A stretch of DNA of 64,000 bases from Drosophila miranda. Its lineage: Eukaryota > Arthropoda > Insecta > Diptera > Drosophilidae. The stretch spans positions 32,945,001-33,009,000 of the forward strand of contig NC_046675.1 of the NCBI RefSeq assembly GCF_003369915.1, written 5' to 3'. How positions within the stretch are numbered: the stretch's first letter is position 1; every line of letters starts with the position of its first letter. The notes under the pieces were generated by a model. That model was given only the letters and a program-made list of their open reading frames with translations. It ran no database searches and was not told the origin of the DNA. Position numbers and translations under genes: made by a program. Below, piece by piece: positions 44,681-60,053 of this stretch.

Positions 44681-46733
44681 AGGCAACAGGGGAAGGAAGG
44701 AGCCGAGACGAGTCTGATGTCAGGAGCTAAGAGCCAGAAGGTAGAAATCTGGACATGGACTGACAACAGTTGAAAGATAAACAACAATGGCACGCACTGA
44801 TTTGACCGGGACGAGTACGAGTACGAGGACGAGGACAGACAGACTTTCGGCTAGGACAGCTGACAACACTTGAGCGCTTTGATTGGCAGGTGGAAGGAGG
44901 GAAGCCAGGAGGCAGTCGCAGTCGCCGTCCGCTGGGGGGATAGACCGGGCAATTAGCAGAGAGAAATCCATCCGAAGGTCCGTCTGAAATGAAGCTGAAG
45001 CTGAAGCTCAAGCGTTGAATGCCTCACTAAGTGCATGAATAAATAAACCCAAAGACACTTGACGTGGTCTCTCCACATCCTATAAACCATCCTTGGGCAC
45101 CAGCCTGAGGCACCCCCTCGGCTCCCGCCCGTACGCCAACACATGTTAACAACTTGATGGACGAAAAGTCAAACTGCCCAAAAGCTTACATTGTAAGCAA
45201 ACAGAACAGATCGGGTGGGGCAGCCCCAAGCCACAGAGTGAAAAAAGCCGTCTCTGTCCCTGACGGGGACACACGAGTCGAGAGTACGAGGAGGCATATG
45301 CAAATTGAAAGGCAAATAAAATTATTATTCACATTTTTGGCATGCCCCATGAGCACTAAACTAACAGCCGAGAGAGAACAATGGACAACATGTCCAACGG
45401 AGCACCGGAGAGCACCAGGAGGAGGTGTTGTGGGTCCCCCTTTGGGGACAAACTTTGATGGTGTGACAGGCCGAAGGAACTTTTCAGAGAGAGAGCTTCA
45501 TGAAAGTCATCAGCATTTCGAGAAAGATGATGTTTGTGTGTGAACGGATGGATGGATGGAGCTGGGTCGGAACGAAGGATAGTTGGCCTTTTGAAGTCAA
45601 GTGAATAATTGGTATGGAAATGGGGGGCCAACAGTCGTAGGATATCCCAGCCATGAATAGAAAGAAGGCTTCAAAGGTGTACCCTCAGTTTGGATCCACC
45701 TTTCCCGATGATCCTCTGCCCTCACTCATTAGGATACTAAAAATTCACTTAGCTCTACACTTAATGGACAATGGATGTCCTGCCTCGAGGGACAGTGACA
45801 ATAATTTCAACAGTTTTGCCAATTGCCAGCTACTAAATAACTAATTGAGCTCTGAGCTCTGCCACATACACTTTTGCCAGAAGTACAACAATTTGCTTTA
45901 TGAAATAATGAAATTTTGCTAATTGCAAAACTGAAAATGGCAACACGACAAGCGGCAGACAGACGCAAAAGTCAGAAAGCATCTTTGGGCCAAGACTTGA
46001 GGATTTAATTTAATTTTTAATGCTTAAGTTTTTGGCCAGCCATAAATAAATAAAGCCAGAAACCGAACAAGACATGGCCATATCTCTGCTTGTGTGTGTG
46101 TTATCGAACATCTTTCGGCAGAGAAGAGCAGAGAAGAGAAGGCAAATGCCAATATTTGTCTGGCCTTAAGTTGGCCAAATGATTGAATGAATGTATGAAC
46201 GAATGTCTGAGTGGGCTAGTGAGTGAGTTGTTCACTTAACTTTTTGCCCTGGCCAAGACAAGATTTTCAATTAAAATTGATTTTATGCAAATTTTCAATT
46301 AGTACAAACACTAGACCGAGTGGGGGAAAGGGCAATAGACAAACAAGCAAGCAAACAAAATTGTTGTAAAGGATTTTCCTGGGCTGGGCTTGGCTACTGG
46401 ATTTCCTTGCAAATATCCTCCAATCGAAAATCCTTGGCTTTCGACTTCAGATAAATCGAGTTTATGTTGCATTTCACTTCATTTTTTTAGGACTTTTTTT
46501 TGGTTTCCTTTATGTAATACATGTGTCTCTTTGGGGTGTATCTTTGGGGTGTGCAGGGCTGCTCCCTTCTGCCTGTGAATGCTGATTACGTAATTGCATT
46601 TTAGACGTCGCAAAATTTTCGTACAACATTTTGGCGTTGACTTCATTTGCAGCGCCTTTCAGCTTCAATTAGAGGGAAGCGACGACAAGGATGAGGGAGG
46701 CCATGTGTGTGTGTAAGACTGGGCTTCTGTGTT

Positions 46734-46754
46734 CCTGTGTGTGTGTGTGTGTGT
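46734..46754. repeat. TG dinucleotide repeat
   Basis: Perfect alternating TG over about 20 bp. Confidence 0.85.
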
Positions 46755-47727
46755 TAAATGTTTTCCAGCATTCACTAATTGCATTAAAAAAGAAGTTCGC
46801 ACTCGCCTTCCCATCCCCATCCACATCCTCCGGCGTTGTCTGGCGCTTTCGCTAAATTATACAAAATAGGACAGACAACAAGGAAACGGGGTGGCGGAGA
46901 GGAGCATGGACACGCCTTCAGCCGGGATGGCTTCTCCTTTGGCTGTCTTTGCCCGTTTAAGTTGCAATTTGGTTGCATGTCACTTGGAAATGCTTTCAGA
47001 CAATGTTAACCAGCTGGAGCAGGCAGCAGTTGAGGCAGGAGCCGGGACAGGACACTTTATCCTCATGCCTCAGCCTCATTCTCTCGTGCCAATGCATTAG
47101 TCAGAAGCGATTCAAACACTTTGCCAGAGAGAGGGGATGGATGCCATTTGGCTACCTGATGAACGTCATGCCATAAAGAGGGTGTCCAACAGGTAGATTG
47201 GTACTAGAATAAAGGGTACAAGATCGGAAGATTATTATTAGGGAGCAAGCACCCTTTGTGCGTCGACCCCCGGCTCACTCGCTTGCGCTAATATGAGTAC
47301 AATATCGCACGCCGAATCACAGCTGTTTTATGTACAGTAGGGAGATAGAATTTGCGGTTCCCAGGACTCTAGCTAGGATTCCCACAAAATCTACCTTCGA
47401 ATATCAACTAAAATTGCCCCCATTTAAGGCTTTTAGTAGCTCAAACCAAAAGTCCAATTAAAAACCATCTATCGATGCTATCACACAAGTAAACATTAAC
47501 CCATTAAAGCCCTGGAGTGCTGGAGTACCGGCGGGAGAGGCACTGTAACACCTACGAGTGTCGCTGTTGCCAAATCCCTGACACTAACAAAATAAAAACT
47601 AAAAACTAAAACTAAACGAGACGACAGCGGAAACATACCCAAAATGTCAGGCAGTCTGGTAAACCTTTCAATGAAACTGAGCCGCAAAATTGCTTTTTAA
47701 TGCCACAGAGCAGTGCCACAGCAAGAG

Positions 47728-47751
47728 GGAGAGAGAGAGAGAGAGAGAGAG
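47728..47751. repeat. GA dinucleotide repeat
   Basis: Perfect GA tract of about 24 bp. Such tracts can bind GAGA factor in Drosophila, but no target promoter is visible nearby. Confidence 0.85.
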
Positions 47752-50010
47752 CTCTGTAGCCATCCTTTTCTATTCAGAGTTTGCCTAATTTCCGCTGCCA
47801 GCCATCCCGACTAAGCCATCAGATCAATGGGAAAACTATGTCAGCAAAGGGATTTTTGTGTGTTTTTGGCATGATGATGCCCCTGGCAAACCCCAAAGGG
47901 TATGATGATTTGGGGCCAAAGAATGGCGTGGAAATGGTAGAATGTTGCGGGAGCTGGTACTGTGATTTCTGTGGATCCTATAGCCTTGATATAAATGTAC
48001 ATCCCAGGGAAATTTGTTCATAAAAGATGTTTAAGTTGGTAGAACCCTCATACGTACAATCACACATCATTTAAAGGGTATTCCATCTTTCACCTGTCCG
48101 TTACATTACGTTTTTTCAACGAATTTTGTTTGTGTTGACTTTCCCTACTTGTTTTGCCGTGAAAATCGGTTTAAAAATTGTTGACTCTAGCGAAAGTTGG
48201 GTCATATCAAGGCCAATTAGGAAATTGAATAAAGGTTATTGCCTGGGCGCCCAAAAACAGGCTACGATTCAATGAAATGCAAGCGATTCATTGGCGAAAC
48301 AGAATTGAAAACAATTCTGCCAAACAGATACACAAATTTGAATGCCACCGACATTGTGGAAGAGTCTTGGCCAGGGACGGGAGACATTTACTGGTCCGGT
48401 CTTCAAGCCGGATCAACACTGACAGGTGTAAATTGCCGAAGCTTAACAAAAGCCACAGCAAAGCTCTCTCTCCTTCTCTCCCATAAGCAGTGGCAGAGCT
48501 CCACAACGGGAGCCCTGGATGTCTTTGGTGTGCGTTTAATTAATTTGACAAGCAGACAAGCCCAAACCTCCACCCCACCCCACCCACCGATTCAGAGTCT
48601 GGACTACATTCCACTACATTCCCAGAGCAAGGCCCTGGCAGAACGTCACTTAATTAATTTGCCTGCCTTGACTGCCCGTCAGTGTGCACTTAATGCCGGA
48701 AGTTGAAGAAATACGGCCGTATTTTGTGTTGTGGCTTCATGGCAAATTTCATCACATGACCCAAAAGGCAAAGATCCCCCAGGCGGCAGCAGTAGCAGCT
48801 CCTACTATACTACTATTCTACTACTATTCCTCACGAAGATGTGTGTGTAAATCAATCAAAATGCTTCCGCCGAGCCAGGTCGAGAGAGAGCTCCCCGTAC
48901 GGACACACGGCGGAGGGCCACTCAATTTATGGGAAATCTCATGCAAAAGTCTGAGGAGCTTACAACGCCCCAAAAATCGTTTACGCATTTTTAACCCATT
49001 ATGCGATGTTGTGGGCCTTCCCTCGACTCTAAGCCGCTTTTTGGGGCGCCATAGAGCATCCCATCCACATCCATTCCTACCTCTTCTTCTGCTGCTGCTT
49101 CTGCTGTGTGAGTGATGCCGACAAACTCATTAGAAGCCAAAGGCAAGTCATAAATTTACAAACAGTCCAGAGACCAAAACCAAAGAGGAACTTCCCACCG
49201 CCCCACAGCCCTCTCTGGGGCACTCTCCACTCACCACTTGGCTCTTTGTTGGCTTTTGGTTTTGGTCCCGGACTTCGTTCTGTGCCTTGTGGCACGTGGA
49301 AATGCTGTTAAACTCAAACTTCCTTAAACTGTCAGAGACTCGAGACTCGGTGCTGTGTCGACTCCAACTCGAAGAAGAAGTGCCCGAATTTCCTGAGTAT
49401 GTTTTTGATTGAAATGGCACAGCATACGAGCAAACATGAAGCTGAAAAACTAGCAGGACTTCTAGGACTAGGACTTCTCTGCATACGCCACTCCGTTTAA
49501 TTGAATCTTTTAATCAAATTTTTGGCGAGAGAGAAACCCTAGAGAAAGCTGAATTTGAGACAGAACTTGCACAAGTTTTAGGCATACGTTTCTTATATTT
49601 AGAGGTACGAATCGATCCCTTCTTTCCATACTATGACCCATTCCCGACCTTTATCTGACCATTTCCATTAGCTCTTTCGGTCTGGTTCCCACTTTCAAAT
49701 TATGCCCTTCCCCACTCAACATTCATTAACGCATCAAGAAGGATTACCCCCCGCACCAGCTGCTTCCTGACATCATCATCAAATGGCGGTGTTAAGGAAT
49801 CACTTCAATGCACTAAAATCCTATTAAATCTCGTGTGCAGTCGAAGCCAAAGACCAACAAAGCCACAGCCAAAAAACATTAGTCAAGTATTCCTTTTTTT
49901 GCTCACGAATAATGCAAATAAGTTCCACTTGTACGACTACGATAGAGCCCCTTGAGTGAGTGAAACATAATGAATGCAATCCGTTGTTGCGTGGCTTTTT
50001 AGAGTAGTAC

Positions 50011-50026
50011 ATATATATATATATAT
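50011..50026. repeat. AT dinucleotide repeat
   Basis: Eight perfect AT units. Confidence 0.85.
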
Positions 50027-53000
50027 TTGGAAGGAGGGTTTTCTTGCTGAGTGGGTTTCAGGCACGTAAAAATGAAAGGCAATCCCCCAACGAAAAACCA
50101 TTTGAAATTTAAAACCAACAACCAGGCATCGACTACGCATAATTTACAGTACCCACGGTGCCACCTCCTCCTCCTGCTCTAGGCAAGCCTGTCAAATCGT
50201 CAGCTCATGGAAATGTTTTATTCCCTCTACCCTGCCCCCACAGAGAGAGCGTGCGGAGTGCACTGCTCCTCCTTGGAGCATTTCGTGCGCGTGGGTGGGA
50301 TTGAGCTTCAAGCCCGACTCCAGCGCCAGCTCTGGCTGTGGCATTCTTCTCCACTAATGATTATGGCAGCTGGCAGCTCAAGTCAAGTCCTCAGCTCAAG
50401 CTCTCATTGATGGCTTGCCGCGAAACAAGTGAATTTTGAGTGAGTTACGATTGGGATTCGGGGTGCCAAGAGTGGGTTGTGGCTAGTGAAGAGTCTGCCA
50501 GCGTTAATTGTTGGCTCATGATCATGGGTTTAGGTTTATCCTGGCAATCATAATTGGTTTATTTAGTACCCATTTCATAGCCCACCTTTCAACAGTCCCT
50601 GACGATGGCCTTAGGCAGTGTTTTTATCTGGGGTCTTGGTAATTTGATAAGCACAACTAATAAACTGACTTTTAAGCACATACACCCAACCAGGGCTAGT
50701 ACGAGTACTTGTACCGCTACTAACTTGGCCAACACGGACCACTTGTACGCCCTCTAAGCTGACCCAATTAGCCAGCAAAGCACCACAGGCTTCAAAGCTC
50801 TTTCTGCTCCTCTGCTCTCTGCTTCAAATATTACATTAAACATATTTTTATTAAATTCTCGTTTTTAAGCCACACTCTTCTTGGCTCTGGGCTCCCTCGG
50901 CGCTTGTTGTTCATGTTGCAGTTTTAATAATTTATTAAATTTGTATCTCTCTCTCTCTTCTCGGCTCCTCTAGGCTCCTCTCTGCCCCTTATCTCTGCTG
51001 GCTGCTGGCTGCTGGCTGTGGGAGCCCTGAGAGCTTACTTGTGCGGCTTCTCCGCTCAGTGCTATCTCGCATTAGCTGCAATTAATTAAGTTTTGTGCTG
51101 GCCATTTACAGTGGCCGCTGTATGTGTTCGCACAGCAAATTAACAGTTCATAAATATCCCACATGCAGCCGTAAATAGTTTTGTGGGTAGCCAGAGCACA
51201 GGAAGGAGCTCTCAGATATGCCAGGATGCTCGTGGGAGCGGGGCGATGGGGAAGGATGAACGGAATTTGTGGAAGGAACAACACAGTTCTTTAGAAGAAA
51301 AGAGAGGATATACCATATATAATCATGGTTCAGCTATAGATCATTGCTTAAGTGATCTTAAAAACAGCCTTTCATTTCCAAACAGAAATTCAAAGCAATT
51401 TTTCTTAAACGATTAAACAATACTCAAGACTTGACCGCATTTTCTAAATAATCTTAAGAATCATTCAACCACCCAAAATGGCATATTCCATTCATATTGA
51501 CTCCCAAGGGAAACCCACAGCTGCCAGCCGATAATTTTCACTTGGTCCAAGGATCATGCGTTTCCCATATCTGGCAAATATTTATGCTGTTTATAAACCT
51601 CAAACAGGCCGCAGACAGCAGACGTGCACGTATACAATTTGTCAAAAAATATTGTAGAAAAAACGAGGAAAAAACATGCCCAAATAATAAGCCAAATCCG
51701 AAGGACAAAAATCCAAAGCCGAGTTCGAGTCGCTGCATTCGCATCCGCATCAGCATCAGAATCCGCACATTGTCGCCCGGTCGGCAAAGCAAATGTCAAT
51801 TGTGTGCACCCGCCTTTGGGACCAAGGACCAAGGACCAAGGACTGAGGAACCATAGGACCAGAAACGAGAAGTAGGGAATGGAATGGCCAATGGTGGGGT
51901 TGAGTAAGGCACACTCAACAAATTGCATGTCAACAGCTCTCGCTCTCTGGCACAAATGTCAGCGCATTGTGGCTCGACAGGATTATCCCCGAGGTGCACC
52001 TACAGCCAGAGCCCAAACCAGGATTAAGGATGACAAATAAAAAGGAACCAGAGAGACAGAGAGCCAGAGGAAAGGATATAGCATTTGTATTTCCCCCAAC
52101 GACATGGAAGTGAAAAATAATTACCCCTAGAACCATCCAGGCAGACATTGCCGAATCAATCGAGCCTGTAATTCTGTTTGGCAGAGAGACCTCTGAACTA
52201 TGAATCGCCCACGCAGCTGTTCATTCCTTTTATGGCTTCTATTCGATTGAAAGTCTAGTTTATTTTTTACGAACTGTCCATCAAATGGTATTGTCAACAG
52301 TCGCAATCGTAAATTATTTCAGTTTCCCCACCACGAAAAATTAATTGTTATCACTGAGAGTTTATCGCTTGGAACTTGCAGTTTTTCTACCAGTTTTTCT
52401 TGGGGTTTTCTTTGTCCCAAACACTACCGTTAGCGAGTGAAACTAATTAAGTTTCCAGAGAGTTTCCAACCACTTGGTTTACATTTTTATGGCTTTATTT
52501 ACGACCTTTTCTCGAGGGAATTGTGTGTGAACTTCTACCAACTTCTTTTTTTTAATGCATTTTAATACTAATTACCACACGATGCACATCCAATGGTTGG
52601 CCCTTCTACTTCTACTTCTCTTCTCTGCCCACTACCAATTTTTAGTTTACGACTTTTCCACATTTTAATGGCCATCAGCATCGCCACACAATCCGTTAAG
52701 AGAGTTGGAGCCCGAAATGCTAGGTGTATATACAATTTGTGAGGCATCATTAAAACGTAAAATGTTTGCGTCTGCACGAATTTCGTTTCTTAATATTTTT
52801 TCAAACACCTGAACAAAAAACACTCTCTGCCTGCGACTGCGACGGGACTAAAAGGTATCTGACGGATTCTAATGATCCAACAGACAGACTCAATCTCTGA
52901 CTCCATCCATCTATCTGTCTGTTAAGTATACAATTTTATGGTTCATTTTGTGTAGGATTTGTTTGTTGTTATTTGACTGTGCTCCGCTTATTGCACTTAA

Positions 53001-56000
53001 TCCAGCGTATCGTTTGGTTTCTTTGAAAATGTACCTGTTCGATGGAGATTTTTGGTCGGTTAAAAAAAGAGATTGTCTTGGTTCTCATCGTAGTTTTCTT
53101 TTGGAAAGTAGATCTTTAAACAATTTCTTATGGTTTTAGCTAATCAATCTAAGGTGGAAATATGTATTTTTTTTTACACTTTTACCCATCAAAATGGAGC
53201 CTAAGACCTGCCTTTGAGAGTTGGCCGAAACAAAAGATTTGAAGCAAAGTATTTTAAACACTAAAAATAGGTCTAAGATCTCTAGTTCTTTGGTGACAAA
53301 TCCAGAGAAAAAAGGAGAAAGACCCTTTAAATCTTTATTTTGTTACAAAAATATCAAATTTCTGTCTCCCGTCATCCTTTTTCCTTCATATTTTAATCTA
53401 ATATTTGACAATTATAAATTTCCCTACCCAATCTCGCCCCATGCTAAATCACACTTTAAGCTTTTTGACAGGAAAATGGTGTTAACCCACAAAACCAAAT
53501 TGCTGGGCAATTAGTTGGACACCCAGAGACACGAATCCACCAACACCCAACTTTGCTGGCGGCTAATCTCTCGCTTAGACAATTATTTATGAACCTTTAA
53601 ATGTACGAGTAGCAGCGTCGTGACTGTGACTGGGAACAGTCACAGTCTGCAAGCAGATTTATGAGACTTTTTGCCACGAGAGAGGGAGAGAGAGAGAGAG
53701 GGAGTCAGCCAAGTGCATTTTATGTGATTAACTTTTTATCAAATCCGTTCAGAGGAGCAGCAGCCAGGCGGCACCCACTTCCTCTCCTCTCCTTCCATTT
53801 TCCTACCCAAAGGACCGTTTTGGGCAAATGTTACGAGTATTCTAAATATGCGTTTATTTATTTACGCTGTGGCCAAGCATCCATCCACACAGATGTCGCC
53901 TCCCCGTCCTCCTTCATGTTTGCACAATTTTCTGCTCCAAATCACTTTTGCCCGAGCTATGGGGCAACTGTTGCATCCTCCTTTGGCTCCGCCTGTGTGG
54001 CAGGGAGTATGACATGTTTGCAATTAAGGAAACTCTTAACTAAATGACAATGGCAAACGGATGGCACTCCCACACAAACCCCACCCCACTGCTGTTGCTG
54101 CTTCCATTGGTGGCATGAAGCAGAGTTGCATGCATTAGTTGGATCCATCCCGCCCCTAAGCTCTGCTCTGCTCTGCGGATGGAATTGTTAAGTCGGAAAT
54201 TATGCCATCTACTAGAATAAATGTTGACAAATTGTTTTGTAAATTTCAAAAGTTATTTACATTTATTTAATATTATTCCAGCATAAATGTTTATCTGCAG
54301 TACTTCAGGGCACACACTGGCCAACGTCTGGGGGTTATCAATAGATGCCACTGCAAGTGGCATGCGGCAAGCGGCAAGCACTGGCTGCCCCAGTCAAGGA
54401 AATGCTTACAACAGATTTGGATTTAGATATGAAATTTAATTTGCATTTTACTAAAATTAAATCAAAATGTTCAACGGTTTGTCAATCGGTTTTTGGTAGG
54501 GTAAGGGATTTTCTCTCGGGGAAAGGAAGACTGCTCCGAGTTTCGATTTATAACAAATGTTCCATAAACGATAAGTACATAGATTTTAAATTTGTTAAAA
54601 ATACAAACTGTTTGTATGGTTTCTCCATCTGTCAAAAGCATTCACGAATTACATCAAGTAATGTCGAACCTTTCGGAATCCCACTTTCTCACACTGTCAG
54701 CCGGCACTCCCCTCTCACTCTCTCTTGCCCAAAAATGTGTGGTAAATCTTTATCAACGCACATATTGTCCTCGGTAATGCCTCTGCCCCGTTCTACCCTG
54801 CTACTCGTAGATTTCCTCTTTCCCGTTCGTTGGACAGCCTCCTGCAAGCGCAGATAACATTAAAAGTGCATTGCGAAAATTGAACTTGACTTTGGGTTCG
54901 GTTCGGAAGGGTCTGCCTGTGCCTGCCTATCGCAGAAAACGTTGCTAAATACGCAAACACACCCACCCACGCACCAAGTCCTTGCAATCCTGATTTGCGG
55001 GCTGTCATTTGTTAGGTCTTATCGTGATGGGGAACGCCCCGAGTTGCCTTGAAGTATGCATTAAAAGTGCGATTGCTGCTCGTGATGTGTAGGACTCTGA
55101 ACAAACAAACAAATATCCTGCCGCTGCATGCATGCTGCACGCTTTTATCCTGCATCTGACACTTAACACTTGAACGGATCGGAGCGGAGTCCATTAAGGG
55201 GGGACTCACACTCTCTCTCTCTCTCTCGTGGCAATATGCTTATCGAGGCAGTGGCACAACAATTATTATTATTATTGCTTGGGAACTGCAGCAGTTCCTT
55301 CCTCCCTTCCATTTTCTTCCCCCATTTTGAGGGAACTTTTTCTCTGTCACCCTTCGATTTTCCTCCCAGCGATTTGTGATTTCTGATTTGTGCATTCGAT
55401 TTCATTTGAGTGGACAATCGAATTATGATGCCTGGCGTTTTGCTCCTCTGTTCATCTACCGATTTCATAGGTAGCCTTTCCAGACATTTTTTTTTATGGC
55501 CTCTGCTGTGGCTGCTCATTTGTTGCGGACACGTTCCTTCCGTTCCATTTCGGGATAAAAAACGAACTCGCTCGAGTGTAAATTAAAGTGTGATTCCTGA
55601 TGCACGCTCATGAAGCCACACGACTCGACGCGTCGTCTGTGCCCAGGGTAAGCCCAGTGACAACATATTTCCTCCCTTCAGCGGACGCCAAACGCCATCG
55701 CCGTCGCCATCGCCTCAGCGTCGCCTTTTGAGTGGCAACTTCCTTGCTGCATTCTATTTGTCAGGCGTCAACTTCTTCATTATCATCCTCGTCATTGTCC
55801 TCTTTAATCCGCCAGAGACTCTGCTCCGTCTGCTCCCCGGTTTATTATTTTGATATTTCCTGTGAATATTTATTTCCTCAATGGAAAAGAGGGCCTTAAG
55901 CTGACTTTAATAGAGTCAAAGGAATTAGCATTTCAGAATAGAAAAGTCTTCAAAGGATTGGAAGGCATGATTATGAGGTATTGAATGATTCTTCGAGGCA

Positions 56001-57839
56001 TGAAATATGTCTAAAATATAGCCGACGATGGAGTACACTTCCTCTCTTTAGTCTCCTTCGAATTCCCCATTTATTCGAAGAACACCTCGTCTTCCCCTCA
56101 TCAAGAGCGGTTCACATCCGCATTCCTTTGATAGGAATCACTCCACTTCCTCTGTAAATCTTTCTTCCCAAAAACTGTATCACTTTCCCCCCGAACATGC
56201 CTCAAATCCCTGCCCAATCGTGCTGCCCGGCCTGGCATGCTAATTTCTTGGACAAGCCTAAGCCCGGGAATGTCGGCTTAATGTCGATTACACAATCACC
56301 TTTACAGGGGGGGGACTCTGGGACTCTCTGTTTGCTCTCTGGGAATCGGCAATTCCTTGTATTGTTTGTCGAGCGTCGCGCGTCGTTTCAAGAAAAAGGT
56401 GCAACGGATTTCTCTCTCTCTGTGTATTTTTGGAAATTCTCAATCTCTTTGGGTGTTTGTTTGCCCCAAAGACAGAGAGAGAGAGGGGCACTGAAGTGTG
56501 GCCAATGCAGTTTTACAATCTTTGAATCAACAGCCGAAAACTGCAGCATCCAAAATTTTTTTTTTTCTCCGTGTTTTGGTTCTGTTTGTGCAACGTACGG
56601 CCCTGTGCCTTCGGCTGCGTTTATCCGTTTGCCATAATCAAACAAGAGATGGTAATAAAAGGAAGAAAAAGAAAACAACAACAAACACTACAGAAATCTC
56701 GAGTTGCATGTGCCACAAGCGACTTCAAAGGGAGACCGTTGCCGGTCCTTGTTTTTGGTGTTTGATCAACCTGCTCCTCGTTAGGTTTTTTGGTTATTTC
56801 GGGACTGGTGCTCGTTCCCTTTATATGTCTTTCTGGTTCTGGTTTTGGTTCTGGTTCTGGTTGTGTTCCTTGTTTAATTTTCTCGTTAACGCCAAGACTC
56901 TTTAATGATCTGAACCTCAGGGTTAGGTAGGGGGATGTATTGCGGGGGGTGGTTTCCTTGGTTGATTGGCTGATTCGATGCAATAAATCAATAATTAAAT
57001 ATTATGGCCGACGGTGGTCGGCGGTTCACTGGAACGTGTGAAAATCCTTTGCCCAAGTAAACAGAATAATATTTTTCCAATATCCAATAAACGGCGTATG
57101 CATCAACAAAAGTGCAAAAACAATAGCAAACAAACACAAGCGACCCTCGGGCTGCCATCTCCTCCTCATGGGGAGGGTTGCCCAATAAGTTTTCCGAAAC
57201 TTTCGATGGTTTGATGCGGTTTTCCTTCAAGTAACCCTCTGGGATTTTCGTTGATTGTTCTCACACTCGCACACTCTTCCTTCGCTTTCTCCGTGACTGG
57301 TTTGATTCGGAAATTTGCGAATTTCGAATTTTGATTAGAGACTAAATTGTCTCTGGCGATTAGCATCGAATCATCGCTCGCTCCGGCGTAGAGAGCAAAC
57401 CAGAGCGCTGTGCAAACAAGCGTATGTTTGCATTATCTCTCGCCCTCTTCCTCTCTCTCTCTCCCTCTTAGAATGCAATAGCCCCGACCTCCCAGTGCAC
57501 CCCATCCGCGGGGTGGAAGCGCAACGAGGCTGGTCAATCCAGAGGCACCACCAAGAGGCACAGAGCCAGAGCCAGAGCCAGCCGAAGGCTCACTTTTTGC
57601 TTCGTTTAATTTATTTTTGTGCTCATTAATTTTGCGGCTGCAGTTTCGTCCTCCACGATGCGGTACAGTCTTGACTGACAGGGCATAATGGTTTCATCAG
57701 GAAAATAAAGGATAAATTTGGAAGAAAATTATGGAATACTGCAAAAGCAGCCCTGGGAGTCGAATAGTTACACAAAGATTTAAATATTTATGACATTATA
57801 TTGACACAGAGAGTGGAAATATTAAAATGGAAACGTTTT

Positions 57840-58130
57840 CACTTACATTTTAACACTAATATGAAAATATTTGATTGAAATATAATTATTATTATACTAT
57901 TATAATTAAATAATTACTACTATAATTATCACTATGAAAATATTTGATGGAAATATATTTCATAATTAAAATAAATATTTTTCATAACTAAAATAAATAT
58001 ATTCCATATTAAAAAAAATAAATATATTCCATATTAAAAAAATATATATATTTCATAATTAAATTAAATATATTCCATACTTAACATATTCAATTAAATA
58101 TATTCAAATTAAATATCTTAATATTTAAAT
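57840..58130. repeat. AT-rich tandem array
   Basis: Irregular units of about 30 bp built on AAATATATTCCATATTAA and ATTTCATAATTAAA. Neighbouring units differ by small indels. No coding content. Confidence 0.7.
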
Positions 58131-60053
58131 TAAGAGGCCGGCGATAAGTATTAAGGATAAGGAAATTAAGGATATTTCTTACAAATTTAATGTAATAGAT
58201 TTATTTAATAGGGTTTTATTTTTCAATTAAATATGGGCCGTATTAAAAAGATTCTTTTAATAAACTTATTAATTTATTTTTTTATTTGTATTTATTATAA
58301 TTATATATTTATATTTATTTTATTATATTATAATTATTATTACATGATAATTGAAGTAAATTCTATTTAGTTTTACTATTTTTGTATTTAAAAACGGAAT
58401 ATTTAATTGAAATATGACTGTTTTTGTCCTTTTTCTCTCAGTGTAAGCAAGGAAAGAGTTAGTTATAAAATGCAAATACTTTTAGATACGTTTTCGAACT
58501 ATTTTGTTATAGAAATATACACAAAACAAGCTCCTTATTAGCTTGCAATTAAGGCTCCCTGCGTTTCAACTAATTTTCCTAGACATCTAATCTGATTTTA
58601 CCCCCGACTGTACCGCACTCTCAAATTCGTCTAAGTCCAACCACAAAACGCAAATGTCTCTGTTCCAATCTCAATCTCTCCCCCGATGGGCGGACATCAT
58701 CGCCTGCTGACATCCCCGGAGATAAATGCTGTGCGCAGAGACGCGGCTTATGAATATAATCCTTAAATTATTGCAATAACAACAACTATTTCGAGCAAAA
58801 CGGGACAAAATAAAAACCCAACTATTACGTGTGAATAAGCCACACAGTACAGTCTTGTGTACAGCACCCCTCTCTGAGAGAACCCGGACCGGAACCCATC
58901 CTAGAGCGCGGACCCAAAGCAATTCCCCGGGCAGTAGCAGTGGCATGGCTCGCGTGTCTCTGCAATTATGAGGCAACAATTATGAGTGGAAATGCTCTCG
59001 CTCTGCCTCTATCGGTTGGATGATTAGCTTTTTGGGATGCGGATGCGGTGCCGGCAGGGACAATGGCGATGATGCTGCTGCCATTATCCTGCCGTACTAT
59101 GGAAACACGTCACATGTCAATATTTTTGCACCGCTATGCTGCGGCGCATCTAATTGATGCGGTCGGTGGGTTTTTGGACCCTTCCTTAATGATACTGTAC
59201 GATGTCCATGTCCCGGCCAGCACCGCCCATAAAAGGGACCCATCATCATCATCGTAATGGAGGCTGGACAATTATGCGGCAATTAAATGAGCTCAACGGT
59301 GGAAAACGATTTGAGTTCCTCTTCCCGTAATTATAGAAAAATTATGCAAATTTCTAGCAAAGTTTTTCGAGATATTTTCAGGCGACATCCATCGATTGAA
59401 ACACATATTCGTTGCGATTGTCAATCAGCATAAGAAATCGATGGGCGAAAGAGTCCTGCCAGAACTGAGCCTCGGGACATATTTATCCCGGTATGTCATG
59501 CAATCGGCGGGAGGAGGAGGAGCAGTAGTCCCTCAGGCTAAGGATTATGAGCGTAAATTAACCCTTATTGCAAAATATATGCGACAGCTGATTGACAGAC
59601 AAATGACAGAACAGAAAACACACATAAAATATCTTCCGAAAAACAGAAAGGAGAAGAAGGAGAATGTCCCCTGTCTCCCTCTGCCCCCTTTCCCTGTGTC
59701 GGCTGCTGTGAAGGGAAGTTTTCCATTTGTTGATTTGATTGAATTTGATGTACAATGTGTTCAACATGACACTTAGTAGCGGCTTAATGCTGTTTAGACG
59801 TCTCTCTCGATTGGCAGCCGGCAAGAAATGCAATATGGGAATTCGAAAGTAGAGACAGGCACAGGCGCAGGAACAGGGATCGGGGCATAACCAAATTGAA
59901 ATTGACATAATGTTTTGAGAAATTGAAAGTAATAATATTATATTTGGAAATTTCACTGAGACAAAGATTAAAGATGGGATTGCTATGTGAATGGGGGAAA
60001 GGATAAGAAATGAATATGTGCTGGGTATATATATGAATTTTATAAGGGGTATC